NCBI GenBank assembly: GCA_905182715.1
Contig: CAJJCP010000013.1
Coordinates: forward strand, 1 to 64,000
Source: an uncultured Candidatus Poseidoniales archaeon
GTDB lineage: Archaea; Thermoplasmatota; Poseidoniia; Poseidoniales; Poseidoniaceae
Reading direction: 5' to 3'
Length of the DNA stretch: 64,000 nucleotides
Below are positions 1-8,618 of this stretch, one piece after another (position 1 is the stretch's first letter; every line of letters starts with the position of its first letter). A program made the translations under genes and the position numbers. The notes under the pieces are model-generated. The model saw nothing but the letters and a program-made list of their open reading frames with translations, ran no database searches and was not told the DNA's origin.

Positions 1-762
1 CACCTTATTGGATTGTCAGACCCAGAAGAATACGACCGTGTTGTCGCCGTTATCGGTGCACCTGCTGAAGCATCCTATGTGGACAAGACCGCAATCTTTG
101 ATGCTGCTGCAGGCTCTGTCAACGCTGCAATGATCATCTCAGAACCTTTCGCTGTTGCTTACGCACTCGACATGATTGAACACACCCTCGTCATCGACAT
201 CGGTGCAGGTACAGCTGACCTTTGCCGTGTCTACGGTACCATCCCTGGACCAGACGACCAAATGCACACCGGCCACGCTGGAGATTTCATCGACCGACAA
301 CTCATCAAGGAAATCCAATCCAAGTTCAACGGTGCTCAAATCACCAAGGACATGGCTCGCCGATGGAAGGAACAGTATTCCTTCGTTGGAACCCACACAC
401 CAGAATCTCCCGTTATGGTCGACTTCTCAATTGAAGGCAAGGCCATGAACCTCGACATCACCGACTGCCTTCAAGCAGCTTGTGAAGCAATTGTGGAGCC
501 AATCGTTGAAAACGTCAAGTTGTTGATTGCTGGATCAAACCCAGAGTACCACAATGAATTCCGCCGAAACATGGTTCTTGCAGGCGGCGGCTCCGGTATC
601 AAGGGCCTCGGTGCAATGATTGAGCGACGTTTGTCCGATATGGGCGACGTCAACGTTCACGTGGTCGATGACCCAGTGCGCCTCGGTGCAATGGGTGGTC
701 TACGATTGGCTATGGAAGTCCCAGAAGAAATGTGGAAGAACCTCACACTTGCTACACGCTGA
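1..762 (+). CDS. MreB/Hsp70-fold actin-like ATPase, 5'-truncated
   Basis: The reading frame is open from base 1, so the N-terminus lies outside the window; a TTG at 13 is only an internal codon. Two hallmarks of the actin/Hsp70/MreB nucleotide-binding fold are visible: a phosphate-2 loop DIGAGTAD near residue 66 and an adenosine loop LAGGGSGIKGLG near residue 195. Such proteins polymerise or act as ATP-driven scaffolds in the cytoplasm. The visible part lacks the substrate-binding domain of DnaK, so MreB/MamK-like is preferred. The exact subfamily cannot be fixed from a partial sequence. It converges on the proline-tRNA ligase gene across about 170 gene-free bases. Confidence 0.7.
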   Translation, partial: HLIGLSDPEEYDRVVAVIGAPAEASYVDKTAIFDAAAGSVNAAMIISEPFAVAYALDMIEHTLVIDIGAGTADLCRVYGTIPGPDDQMHTGHAGDFIDRQLIKEIQSKFNGAQITKDMARRWKEQYSFVGTHTPESPVMVDFSIEGKAMNLDITDCLQAACEAIVEPIVENVKLLIAGSNPEYHNEFRRNMVLAGGGSGIKGLGAMIERRLSDMGDVNVHVVDDPVRLGAMGGLRLAMEVPEEMWKNLTLATR

Positions 763-933
763 GATTCATACGAGTCCTGCCTACAAAGTTAGAAGTCTGC
801 CTTTTCAGTATTGATTGTAGATTCCAATTTGTTGGAGACATTAATTTGATTGATGCACAACTAAATTCACCGTTTTATAATACTGGTTTGAGTGAAGAGG
901 AATGATAGATTTCAATCCCACATTCGTCTTCGA

Positions 934-2462
934 TCAATAGGTCTTGGAAAGAATTACACGACGAGTCATCTTTCCACTCATGTGACAAGGCATCTCCTCA
1001 TCGAAATCTTCTGTCGAATCTCCGAGGAAGGTTAGGCTTGTTGCACGTTCAATTGCTTCTGCATGTGCATCCGTACCATCGAAAGGTATCTGGTAGATTT
1101 TCCCATCTTCAATTTCACCCTCCATTACCCAAGTCCCGTCATTTTCATTCAAAGGCGGGAAGAGGTTGTATGACATCTTCCATGTGGGCGGATGATCGCT
1201 TTCTCAACTCCTCAGCAATCTCGTCCAAGATTTGTCGGCATGCATTCGGTAAGTCATCCATTTGAATTGGCTCTTTGCCACCTGTCCTTCGTGCAGCGAA
1301 TGCAGTGCCCTGGGCAATGTCTCGTGGTCCAACATCGAGTCGGAGAGGTACACCTTTGATTTCCCAATCGTAGTACTTTCTGACCAGCGTGTATATCTCG
1401 AGTATCGACCTTGACACGCAATCCATGTTTGCGGAGTGTAACTGCCATCTCTTGGGCGACAGAAACTGTATCAACATCTGAGTTCTTTCGAATCATTGGA
1501 CATATGACGACCTGGAACGGTGCCACAGCTGGTGGCATAATGAGGCCATTTTCATCACCATGCATACCAACAACAGCGCCGAGTAGACGTTCTGACATAC
1601 CATAGGTCGTCTGGTGGCAGAACTGTTGTTTTGCATCGAGGTTCTCATATGAAAGGTCGAATGCTTTGGCCCATTGATCTCGGTAATGGTGGCATGAAGC
1701 GACCTGTAAGGGTTCGCCATTTGGCATGACTGCATCGATACCAATCGTGTACCATGCGCCTGGGAATGTATCCCAGACCGGTCGCTTTGCCTTGATAATT
1801 GGTAGGCATAAGTCGTGCATGACGTTATTGACAATCTCCAAATCTTGTTCGATTTGACGTGTTGCACCGTCTTCATCAGCATGTGCGGTATGTGCTTCAA
1901 AGAAATGAATTTCGCGTACTCGAATGAACGAACGAGTTTGCTTCGTTTCGTATCGGAATGTGTTGACCATTTGGTAGACTTTGAGTGGAAGGTCTTTGTG
2001 AGAACGAATCCAAAGAGGGAACATGGTATACATGGCCGTTTCAGAAGTAGGTCGCAGGAACATTGGAATATCCAATTCATTATCTCCAGCATGCTTTACC
2101 CAATAGACTTCTTTTTTGAATCCACCTTCTTCATCTTCATCACGGAGGTCATCAGGATCTACACCTTCTTCCCGAGCACGCTTCAACCGTGCCACGAGTG
2201 CATTTTCTTTCTCCAAGAGATTCTCTGGGATGAGCAGTGGGAAATTGACTTCTTCGTGTTCGGTTCGTTCCATTTCAGCATGCGTTAGAGAATCTATGAG
2301 CTTCATGGTCTTCCAGCCATAGGGTCTCCAGACATCCATGCCTTTGATTGGATAGCGCTTATCCACCAACTCAGCAGCCTCAACCATGAATGGATACCAT
2401 TCATTAAAATTCTCAGCCTTTGATGGAATACCGCGTTTGGCCTTACCTGGTCCTTGGCTCAT
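934..2462 (-). CDS. proS: Prolyl-tRNA synthetase (archaeal type), two frameshifts
   Basis: Class II aminoacyl-tRNA synthetase charging tRNA-Pro. The first ~360 residues read in one frame and include FRYETKQTRSFIR (motif 2) and the HTAHADEDGA region; the anticodon-binding domain continues in a second frame (EIKGVPLRLDVGPRD) and the C-terminal domain in a third, ending in the tyrosine typical of archaeal ProRS. The breaks fall at a three-base run near 1377-1379 and a GGG near 1157-1159. Removing one base at each site gives one continuous protein of about 508 residues, slightly longer than the usual ~480. Because the enzyme is essential, sequence error is more likely than a pseudogene. Start ATG at 2462. 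Confidence 0.9.
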
Positions 2463-2538
2463 GAACTCATCTCGGCCATCACTCGCACATCAAGATGACG
2501 CTTGGTACGGCCTGAATCTGGAGTTCTTTAACCAACTT

Positions 2539-2820
2539 TCAATCTTCCATTTCAGAGTCCTTCGATGGTTTATTCGATTCGCGACGTATGAATCCTGCTA
2601 CTGCAGTGAAAAACCAAGCAACTTCAAGAATTAAAAAAGCCCATTCTTCGATCAAGTAGGCCCGAATGGCCAAGATACCAGAACCGATTGCCATGAGCAT
2701 GAGATAGGAAGACGCTTTACTATGTATCACGCTTTGAGTTTCTAAAAAGAAGGCACAGAGTATTAAAAACATGCCAAGAAAGGCTATGGTTTCAGAATTA
2801 GACTGCAAAATCCATGACAA
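2539..2820 (-). CDS. Small multi-pass membrane protein
   Basis: A 93-residue protein with three or four closely packed hydrophobic segments (about residues 10-27, 38-56 and 62-80) and a charged C-terminal tail rich in Ser, Lys, Asp and Glu. The layout resembles small CBU_0592-type membrane proteins, but that match is from memory of overall pattern only. It lies seven bases downstream of another membrane protein on the same strand, suggesting co-transcription. No catalytic motif is visible and the function is unknown. Confidence 0.55.
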   Translation of the reverse strand: MSWILQSNSETIAFLGMFLILCAFFLETQSVIHSKASSYLMLMAIGSGILAIRAYLIEEWAFLILEVAWFFTAVAGFIRRESNKPSKDSEMED

Positions 2821-2826
2821 CCACGC

Positions 2827-3405
2827 TCATTTGCGCATTGTCATCAAGAGGGCAACGCCAAACACGATGACTGCAACAATATCCGGAACACCATATGCTC
2901 CAGTTTGAACAGGCTCAGACCAACCATATCCCGAATTTACTTTGTAAATCTCCATCAAATTGATTCTCGTATAACCATCTGTTGGGCACAAATCTCCCGC
3001 TTCACACAAACTTCCGAAGACATACGACCAAACTCCAACGAGATTGAGTAAAACGAATCCTAAACCGGCCAATACAATTCTTTGGAACCCCTTGCTCTTC
3101 TTGGCATCAATTGAGGGCAATGGTGTAAGTGGAGGAATTTCCATATTCGGTATAGGCAATGCAGGAGCTAAGTCACCTATCACTTCAATCAGCATATCGG
3201 TTGGCGGGGCAACTTCAGTAACTTCAGTCGGTTGAGGTACACCAGTAGATGATACGAAGTCACGTGGTTTCGTGGTAAGTACTGGATCAATCTTAATCCC
3301 GTAAATTCGTTCAGCAAGGCTGACCAGCATAGGATCATTTGCGATTTCGTCAGGCGAAAAATCACCAGATAAAAGCCGATTGAGTTTATCTTGTTCCGAT
3401 GACAT
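2827..3405 (-). CDS. Hypothetical membrane protein with proline-rich linker
   Basis: A 192-residue protein. The first ~100 residues are soluble, with a helical start and a Pro/Thr/Ile-rich linker (several PPxTP-like stretches). A hydrophobic segment follows at about residues 109-128, then a ~45-residue loop with two cysteines (CEAGDLC), and a second hydrophobic segment near the C-terminus (about 172-189). This predicts two membrane spans with an external, possibly disulfide-bonded loop. No family recognised. Same strand and 6 bp upstream of the small membrane protein at 2539-2820. Confidence 0.5.
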   Translation of the reverse strand: MSSEQDKLNRLLSGDFSPDEIANDPMLVSLAERIYGIKIDPVLTTKPRDFVSSTGVPQPTEVTEVAPPTDMLIEVIGDLAPALPIPNMEIPPLTPLPSIDAKKSKGFQRIVLAGLGFVLLNLVGVWSYVFGSLCEAGDLCPTDGYTRINLMEIYKVNSGYGWSEPVQTGAYGVPDIVAVIVFGVALLMTMRK

Positions 3406-3476
3406 CCTTCGACCTCCGTAAGTAAGCGGGTGAAGCCTTCCTTCAAGAAGCCTCCTTATGCCGAATCTTCAGTTAA

Positions 3477-4139
3477 TCAAGCATTTCCAGCCTTTTCGAC
3501 TTCTGCCCAATCCTTCATGAAACCCTCTAATCCACGCTCTGTGAGTGGATGCTTCATCAATTGGCGGAAGATTTTTGCTGGCATTGTTGCGGTGTGAGCG
3601 CCTAACTGTATGCACTGAAGTACATGTGTTGGGTGGCGAATCGATGCGGCGAGAACCTTGGTTGTAATCCAGTGATAATTCGACCATGTGTCCATGATTT
3701 CAGCAATAAGAGTCATTCCGTCGTGGCCAGTGTCATCGATACGTCCAATGAAGGGGGATACATAGGTTGCTCCAGCTTTCGCAGCCATCAGTGCTTGTGC
3801 AGCAGAGAAGATGAGTGTGACGTTTGTGTCAATTCCTTCTTCGGTCAATACTTTGGTTGCAGCCAGCCCTTCTGGAGTGCATGGGATTTTGATAATGACA
3901 TTCTCGGGCAATTCCGCTTTGAGTGCGCGTCCTTGTTCGATCATTCCAGCAGTATCCATTGCGGTGACTTCTGCGGAGATTGGACCGTCACAAATGGAGG
4001 CGATTTCTGCAACGACTTTCTTGAAATCTCTTCCGCTCTTCTTAATCAATGAAGGATTTGTTGTTACGCCATCGAGGATTCCCCAAGCGGCAATTTCTCG
4101 TATTTCATCTACGTCTGCTGTGTCAAGGAAGAACTCCAT
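3477..4139 (-). CDS. tal: Transaldolase (TalC/FSA-type, short form)
   Basis: A 220-residue TIM-barrel aldolase of the short transaldolase / fructose-6-phosphate aldolase family. It opens with the family signature [13 protein letters not shown] and has GVTTNPSLI, the Schiff-base lysine in IIKIPCT and the SPFIGRIDD loop. It interconverts sugar phosphates in the non-oxidative pentose phosphate pathway. The ATG at 4139 is chosen over an upstream in-frame ATG at 4184 because family members begin at this point. Its neighbourhood with both transketolase halves supports transaldolase over aldolase activity, but sequence alone does not separate the two. Confidence 0.9.
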   Translation of the reverse strand: MEFFLDTADVDEIREIAAWGILDGVTTNPSLIKKSGRDFKKVVAEIASICDGPISAEVTAMDTAGMIEQGRALKAELPENVIIKIPCTPEGLAATKVLTEEGIDTNVTLIFSAAQALMAAKAGATYVSPFIGRIDDTGHDGMTLIAEIMDTWSNYHWITTKVLAASIRHPTHVLQCIQLGAHTATMPAKIFRQLMKHPLTERGLEGFMKDWAEVEKAGNA

Positions 4140-4190
4140 ACTGCACTGTTGTGGGAGGCACTCTTTCAAGTATTTGCTCAACACATTGCC

Positions 4191-4565
4191 TTAGTTTTCG
4201 TAGGCAGTGTATTTTGCGGAATTTCCTTTTGCCTTTTCAATCGGATATTTGAGTCGATTTTTTTCGATTTTAGAGTTCATCATTTCAATAGGCTCAATGC
4301 CGAGAATTGAACATAAGCGGAGGCAATAGACCATGACATCAGCCAATTCGTCTCCAATGTCGGAAAGCAATTGAGGGTTCTCTTGAACTTCTTCTTGAGT
4401 TGGATTCGACCATTGAACAGTTTCGTTCAATTCACTCGCTTCAATTGAAACAGAAGCCATGAGGTTTTTTACACTGTGAAACTGTTCCCAATCCCGTTCA
4501 TTGGTAAATGCGTCAACTTTTCGCATTGTATTCACGAGGGTGTCTTCGTTCGACATGTATGGCAC
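4191..4565 (-). CDS. MazG-like nucleotide pyrophosphohydrolase
   Basis: A 124-residue all-alpha NTP pyrophosphatase. The metal-binding pattern of the MazG/dCTPase superfamily is visible: an EASELNE helix near residues 42-48 and a GDELADVMVYCLRL helix near residues 71-84, that is ExxE followed by ExxD. Such enzymes hydrolyse (d)NTPs to monophosphates and cleanse the nucleotide pool; small DCTPP1-like members prefer dCTP, but substrate cannot be read here. It lies between transaldolase and transketolase genes on the same strand. Start could be the first ATG or the one three codons later. Confidence 0.8.
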   Translation of the reverse strand: MPYMSNEDTLVNTMRKVDAFTNERDWEQFHSVKNLMASVSIEASELNETVQWSNPTQEEVQENPQLLSDIGDELADVMVYCLRLCSILGIEPIEMMNSKIEKNRLKYPIEKAKGNSAKYTAYEN

Positions 4566-4598
4566 ACATCGGTTTCAAATAAAGCATTTTCAGCAGGA

Positions 4599-5534
4599 TT
4601 ACTTACGGGAAATCGCCTTCTTTGCAGCCAATGCGATGTAATGAGCAGAAATCTGCATGACTTCGAGCATTTCATCTGCCTGTCCAGATTCACCGAATCG
4701 ATCTGGTACACCGACCATTTCGAGAGGGGCAAAGGTGTTGGCAACTAAATGCTCTGCAACCGCACTTCCAAGGCCGCCAATGACATTGTGATCTTCCGCA
4801 GTGACAAGTGCGCCGCATCGAGTCGCAATGGTGTCGATGAGTTCACCATCGATTGGTTTGAGAGTATGCATATCAACTACGGTTGCGTGAATTCCTTCAG
4901 CTTTCAATGACTCAGCAGCCTTGAGTGACTCAGATACGAGAACGCCACAAGCTACAATCGCGACATCATTGCCTTCTTTCAAAACAATTCCCTTACCGAT
5001 TTTAATTTCGTCTTCCCGTCCATCGTAGAGTACTGGGGTCTTGTTACGAGCGGTTCGCATATAGGATGGAGTTCCAAGTGCTGGAAGTTGCATGGTCAAC
5101 ACCCGTGTGCTTACATCATCACATGGATGCATAACCACAACATTTGGCAAAGTCCTGAAAATGCCTAAATCCTCAATCGATTGTGCAGAAGAGCCATCGG
5201 TACCGGTATGGGTGCCTCCGTGGCTGCCACACAAATGCACTGCAAGGTTTGGTCGGGCAATACCATTACGCATTTGTTCAAATGCTCTTTCAGTGAATAT
5301 AGCAAAGGTGCTGGCGAATGGAATGTAGCCAGATGCTGCCATACCTGCTCCAACAAGAAGCATGTTTTGCTCACCAATTCCGCATGAAATCGTGCGGTCT
5401 GGATAGGCCTTTCTAAAGTGAAGTGATTTGGTAGACTTTCCAAGGTCTGCTTCGAGAACAACGACTTTTTCATTACCCGCTAAATCGAGTAGTGCTTGAC
5501 CATAGCCATCTCGTGTTGCTGCCATTCTAGTCAT
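4599..5534 (-). CDS. Transketolase, C-terminal subunit
   Basis: A 311-residue protein equal to the pyrimidine-binding and C-terminal domains of transketolase: the central region has the family GIGEQNMLLVGAGMA stretch (catalytic Glu in GIGEQN), an SHGGTHTGTDGSSAQSIED loop, and a C-terminal domain with VVDMHTLKPID. It forms the thiamine-diphosphate active site with the N-terminal subunit encoded immediately upstream; the ATG overlaps that gene's stop codon by four bases, indicating translational coupling. Split transketolase is common in archaea and some bacteria. Role: non-oxidative pentose phosphate pathway. Confidence 0.93.
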   Translation of the reverse strand: MTRMAATRDGYGQALLDLAGNEKVVVLEADLGKSTKSLHFRKAYPDRTISCGIGEQNMLLVGAGMAASGYIPFASTFAIFTERAFEQMRNGIARPNLAVHLCGSHGGTHTGTDGSSAQSIEDLGIFRTLPNVVVMHPCDDVSTRVLTMQLPALGTPSYMRTARNKTPVLYDGREDEIKIGKGIVLKEGNDVAIVACGVLVSESLKAAESLKAEGIHATVVDMHTLKPIDGELIDTIATRCGALVTAEDHNVIGGLGSAVAEHLVANTFAPLEMVGVPDRFGESGQADEMLEVMQISAHYIALAAKKAISRK

Positions 5535-6364
5535 GCTTCCACCTCCCCAAGTTCAAGCATTGCTTGGTGGAACTGTTCATCATTTGGAGCCGCACCGTGG
5601 AAGGATGGGTTATTTTCCATGTATGAGATTCCCGCACCTTTGATGGTGTGTGCGATCAAGATTGAAGGTCCGTTACAATTTTCTGGTGCTTCTAAGAAAT
5701 CAAGCCCCTCCATGACCTCGGTCATGTTGTGTCCATCAATCTCCTTTACATTCCAACCAAATGCCTTCCATTTTGCAGGAATGTCAAACATTCGCATTTG
5801 AACTTCACAGAAATCATCGTTTTGGATACGATTACGATCAAGTATTACTTTGAGGTTGCCGAGTTCATGGTGTGCTGCTGCCATTGCCGCTTCCCACACA
5901 CTTCCTTCTTGCATTTCTCCATCTCCAATCATGACAAATGCACGACGGTCACTACCATCAAGACGGGCAGCAGTTGCACATCCCATTCCAAAAGAGAGGC
6001 CCATGCCGAGTGAACCTGCTGAGAAGTCAACACCAGGGCACCACTTCATATCGACGTGTCCTTGACAGACTCCACCAAGTACACGGTATGATTTCAAATC
6101 TTCATGAGAGATGAATCCCATTTCTGCGAGAATCGAATACATTCCAGGAGATGCGTGACCCTTCGAGAGAATAAACCTGTCACGGTCACCCCATTTTGGT
6201 TCATCCGGCCGGACTCGCATTCGAGTTGCATACAATGCTGCAAGTAAATCAATCTCAGACAAAGAGCCACCGGGGTGACCCGCTTGAGCGCGGTGAACCA
6301 TTTTGACAATTTCAACTCTGCACTTACGTGCAATTTCTTCTAAATCGGAGATTGACTTGGTCAT
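5531..6364 (-). CDS. Transketolase, N-terminal subunit
   Basis: A 277-residue thiamine-diphosphate-binding half of transketolase. HRAQAGHPGGSLSEIDLL, LSKGHASPGMY and the TPP/Mg site GDGEMQEGSVWEA followed by an Asn-containing LDRNRIQND loop are all in place. The ATG at 6364 is preferred to an in-frame TTG at 6379. It is the upstream partner of the C-terminal subunit in a tight same-strand group with MazG-like and transaldolase genes, which together cover sugar-phosphate rearrangement for pentose supply. Confidence 0.93.
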   Translation of the reverse strand: MTKSISDLEEIARKCRVEIVKMVHRAQAGHPGGSLSEIDLLAALYATRMRVRPDEPKWGDRDRFILSKGHASPGMYSILAEMGFISHEDLKSYRVLGGVCQGHVDMKWCPGVDFSAGSLGMGLSFGMGCATAARLDGSDRRAFVMIGDGEMQEGSVWEAAMAAAHHELGNLKVILDRNRIQNDDFCEVQMRMFDIPAKWKAFGWNVKEIDGHNMTEVMEGLDFLEAPENCNGPSILIAHTIKGAGISYMENNPSFHGAAPNDEQFHQAMLELGEVEA

Positions 6365-6446
6365 AGAATCGGCTCGCAAACCTTTGGCTTAGCGGGAGCC
6401 CTTTGATGGTTTTCATTCAAACAAGGTGAATACTTACTCGGATTTT

Positions 6447-8495
6447 TCACTTCAAGTTCTTGAGTTTGAAAGCATTAAAGAATTTCCACGTAATGTTTTT
6501 TAGAATAAAAGAAGCCTCGCTGAAGAGATTACCACCCTTCGGTAATGCTCGAGTTGCGAGCCAAATGAAGACTGCAACAAACCATCCAAAGAAGAGCAAT
6601 GAAAAGACATCATTGAGCGTAGTTACTCCAAATATGGCATCAAGCTTAATGTTCATGACAATGAGTACCGCAATGAATACGCCAAGAATAGATTCTCCTG
6701 CTATGAATCCTGCACCGATGAGTACACCTCTATTTTCGACATCCTTCCCAGCTTTCTCTGCTGCTTTCGAGGGTTTGCCATCGAGGTGTCCATCTATTCG
6801 AAGATAGGCTGAATTGAGTGCGAAATATGAGATGATACCACCGAGCATAATTGGCACAGAGAGGCCGAGTGGGAGATAGATTCCTATTGCAACACTCATG
6901 ACTGGCATTTTCAACATGATGAGTGCAACAGCAATAATTGCTCCGAGCATGACCATTTGGATATTCAAATCTCCACCAAACGCCCCTTGAACAATGGCAC
7001 CAATCAATTCTGCTTGTGGAGCGAATAACGCATTTGAACAGGTAGGATCATCTGGTAGAGGATTCATTTCGCAGGCTGTTTTTGAAATCCGGAATGCACT
7101 ATGGAGGAGCTGAAGTGTTGGTCCAATAATCACAGCCCCCGTTACAACGCCAATGATTTCTGCAGTTTGCTGGCGCCATGGTGTTGCTCCAACCATATGC
7201 CCCGTCTTGAGGTCCTGCATGACGTCTCCAGCTATGGCAGCCGATGAGGCAACAATTGCTGCAATGAGTAAAGTAGCGAGCATCAGTTCTTCAGTGGCTA
7301 AGCCGAGGAAGAAATCTCCAACGATCCATACCAGTGCAACGGTGAACAAAAGCGTAGCAATCGTCATTCCAGATACTGGAGAGTTTGAAGACCCAACAAC
7401 TCCAGCAATATATCCTGCAACTGCGGCGAAAAAGAAGGATACAACTCCGAGGAAAAGAGCACCTGCAAGTGCTAAGATTAGAGAACCGGTCGCCCACCAA
7501 TAGTAGAGGAATGTTAAACCAACAAGTACGCCACACACCATCAAAACCTTGTCAAGTGGTAAATCGATTTCAGTTCTAAGTAGGACTTCATCCTTATTTT
7601 CCTTCTTGATCAAGGCCTTAGAAAGTCCAGTGAAGATTGTTTTACGCATCGACCAAAGCGTATAGACGCCTCCTACGACCATTGCTCCTACACCTACATA
7701 TCGAATTTCAGAAGCCCAAATCGAATAAAAACCAGTGACCAAATCAGGAGAGTCGGGCCATCCGCGAATCAGCCCATACATTGGTACAAGTACTCCGAAA
7801 CCAATGACTCCGCCTAGGAAAATAAACGACGCAATCCGTATCCCAACGATATAACCGACTGAAAGAAGAGCAATTGAAAGGTCCATTCCGGCATAGAGTC
7901 GAGTTCCTAAAAACTCCCAAGCAGATTCAACATTGTGATGGGTTACTTTGAAACCTTTCACCATCAAACCATAAATCGCACCAATTCCGAGTGCGTAAAG
8001 AATTGCCAAGGCACCTTCTCCACCTTCTTCACCCGCAACAAGAACTTCCCGACAAGCAACGCCTTCAGGATAAGGAAGTGCTTCTTCAACAATGAATAAG
8101 CGTCGTAGAGCAATAGTAAACATGGTTCCGAGTAAACCGCCAAGAAGGGCTATAATCAATGTGTCAAGCCATTGGATTTCGTCCCAAATACCGATGACGA
8201 GAAGTGCGGGTACAGTGAAAATAACTCCTGCTGCAAGCGATTCACCAGCACTGGCCATTGTTTGAACAGCATTGTTTTCAAGAATGGAGACATCATTGAA
8301 CATTGTCCTCAGAATAATCATTGACATAACGGCAGCAGGAATACTTGCAGATACGGTCATCCCCGCATAGAGTCCCAAGTACGCATTCGCAGCAGTCATT
8401 AAGATTCCCAAAAGAATTCCAACGATGACAACACGCAGTGTAAGTTCTTTCGGAGACTCACTCGCTGGGATGTAAGGTTCACCCAAAGCGCTCAT
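6447..8495 (-). CDS. OPT-family oligopeptide/metal-chelate transporter
   Basis: A 682-residue, strongly hydrophobic protein with about 14-16 membrane segments. Family-typical stretches are MTAANAYLGLYAGMTVSASIPAA near the N-terminus, ENNAVQTMASAGESLAAG, and GDVMQDLKTGHMVGATP in the second half. OPT proteins import oligopeptides or metal-siderophore complexes using the proton gradient. Here the amino-acid catabolic genes elsewhere in the window favour peptide uptake, which is inference. It is divergent from the P-type ATPase gene; GAGGTGGC lies immediately upstream of the ATG. Confidence 0.9.
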   Translation of the reverse strand: MSALGEPYIPASESPKELTLRVVIVGILLGILMTAANAYLGLYAGMTVSASIPAAVMSMIILRTMFNDVSILENNAVQTMASAGESLAAGVIFTVPALLVIGIWDEIQWLDTLIIALLGGLLGTMFTIALRRLFIVEEALPYPEGVACREVLVAGEEGGEGALAILYALGIGAIYGLMVKGFKVTHHNVESAWEFLGTRLYAGMDLSIALLSVGYIVGIRIASFIFLGGVIGFGVLVPMYGLIRGWPDSPDLVTGFYSIWASEIRYVGVGAMVVGGVYTLWSMRKTIFTGLSKALIKKENKDEVLLRTEIDLPLDKVLMVCGVLVGLTFLYYWWATGSLILALAGALFLGVVSFFFAAVAGYIAGVVGSSNSPVSGMTIATLLFTVALVWIVGDFFLGLATEELMLATLLIAAIVASSAAIAGDVMQDLKTGHMVGATPWRQQTAEIIGVVTGAVIIGPTLQLLHSAFRISKTACEMNPLPDDPTCSNALFAPQAELIGAIVQGAFGGDLNIQMVMLGAIIAVALIMLKMPVMSVAIGIYLPLGLSVPIMLGGIISYFALNSAYLRIDGHLDGKPSKAAEKAGKDVENRGVLIGAGFIAGESILGVFIAVLIVMNIKLDAIFGVTTLNDVFSLLFFGWFVAVFIWLATRALPKGGNLFSEASFILKNITWKFFNAFKLKNLK

Positions 8496-8618
8496 GCCAC
8501 CTCCAAATCAAAGCAGTTGTTGAATACATCGCTTCTTAGAAAAGGGACTCCCACCATTATTATGATAAGTCAACTCTCATAGCGCAACGCATTCGGTTCT
8601 GCCGATAGGGTGTTTATT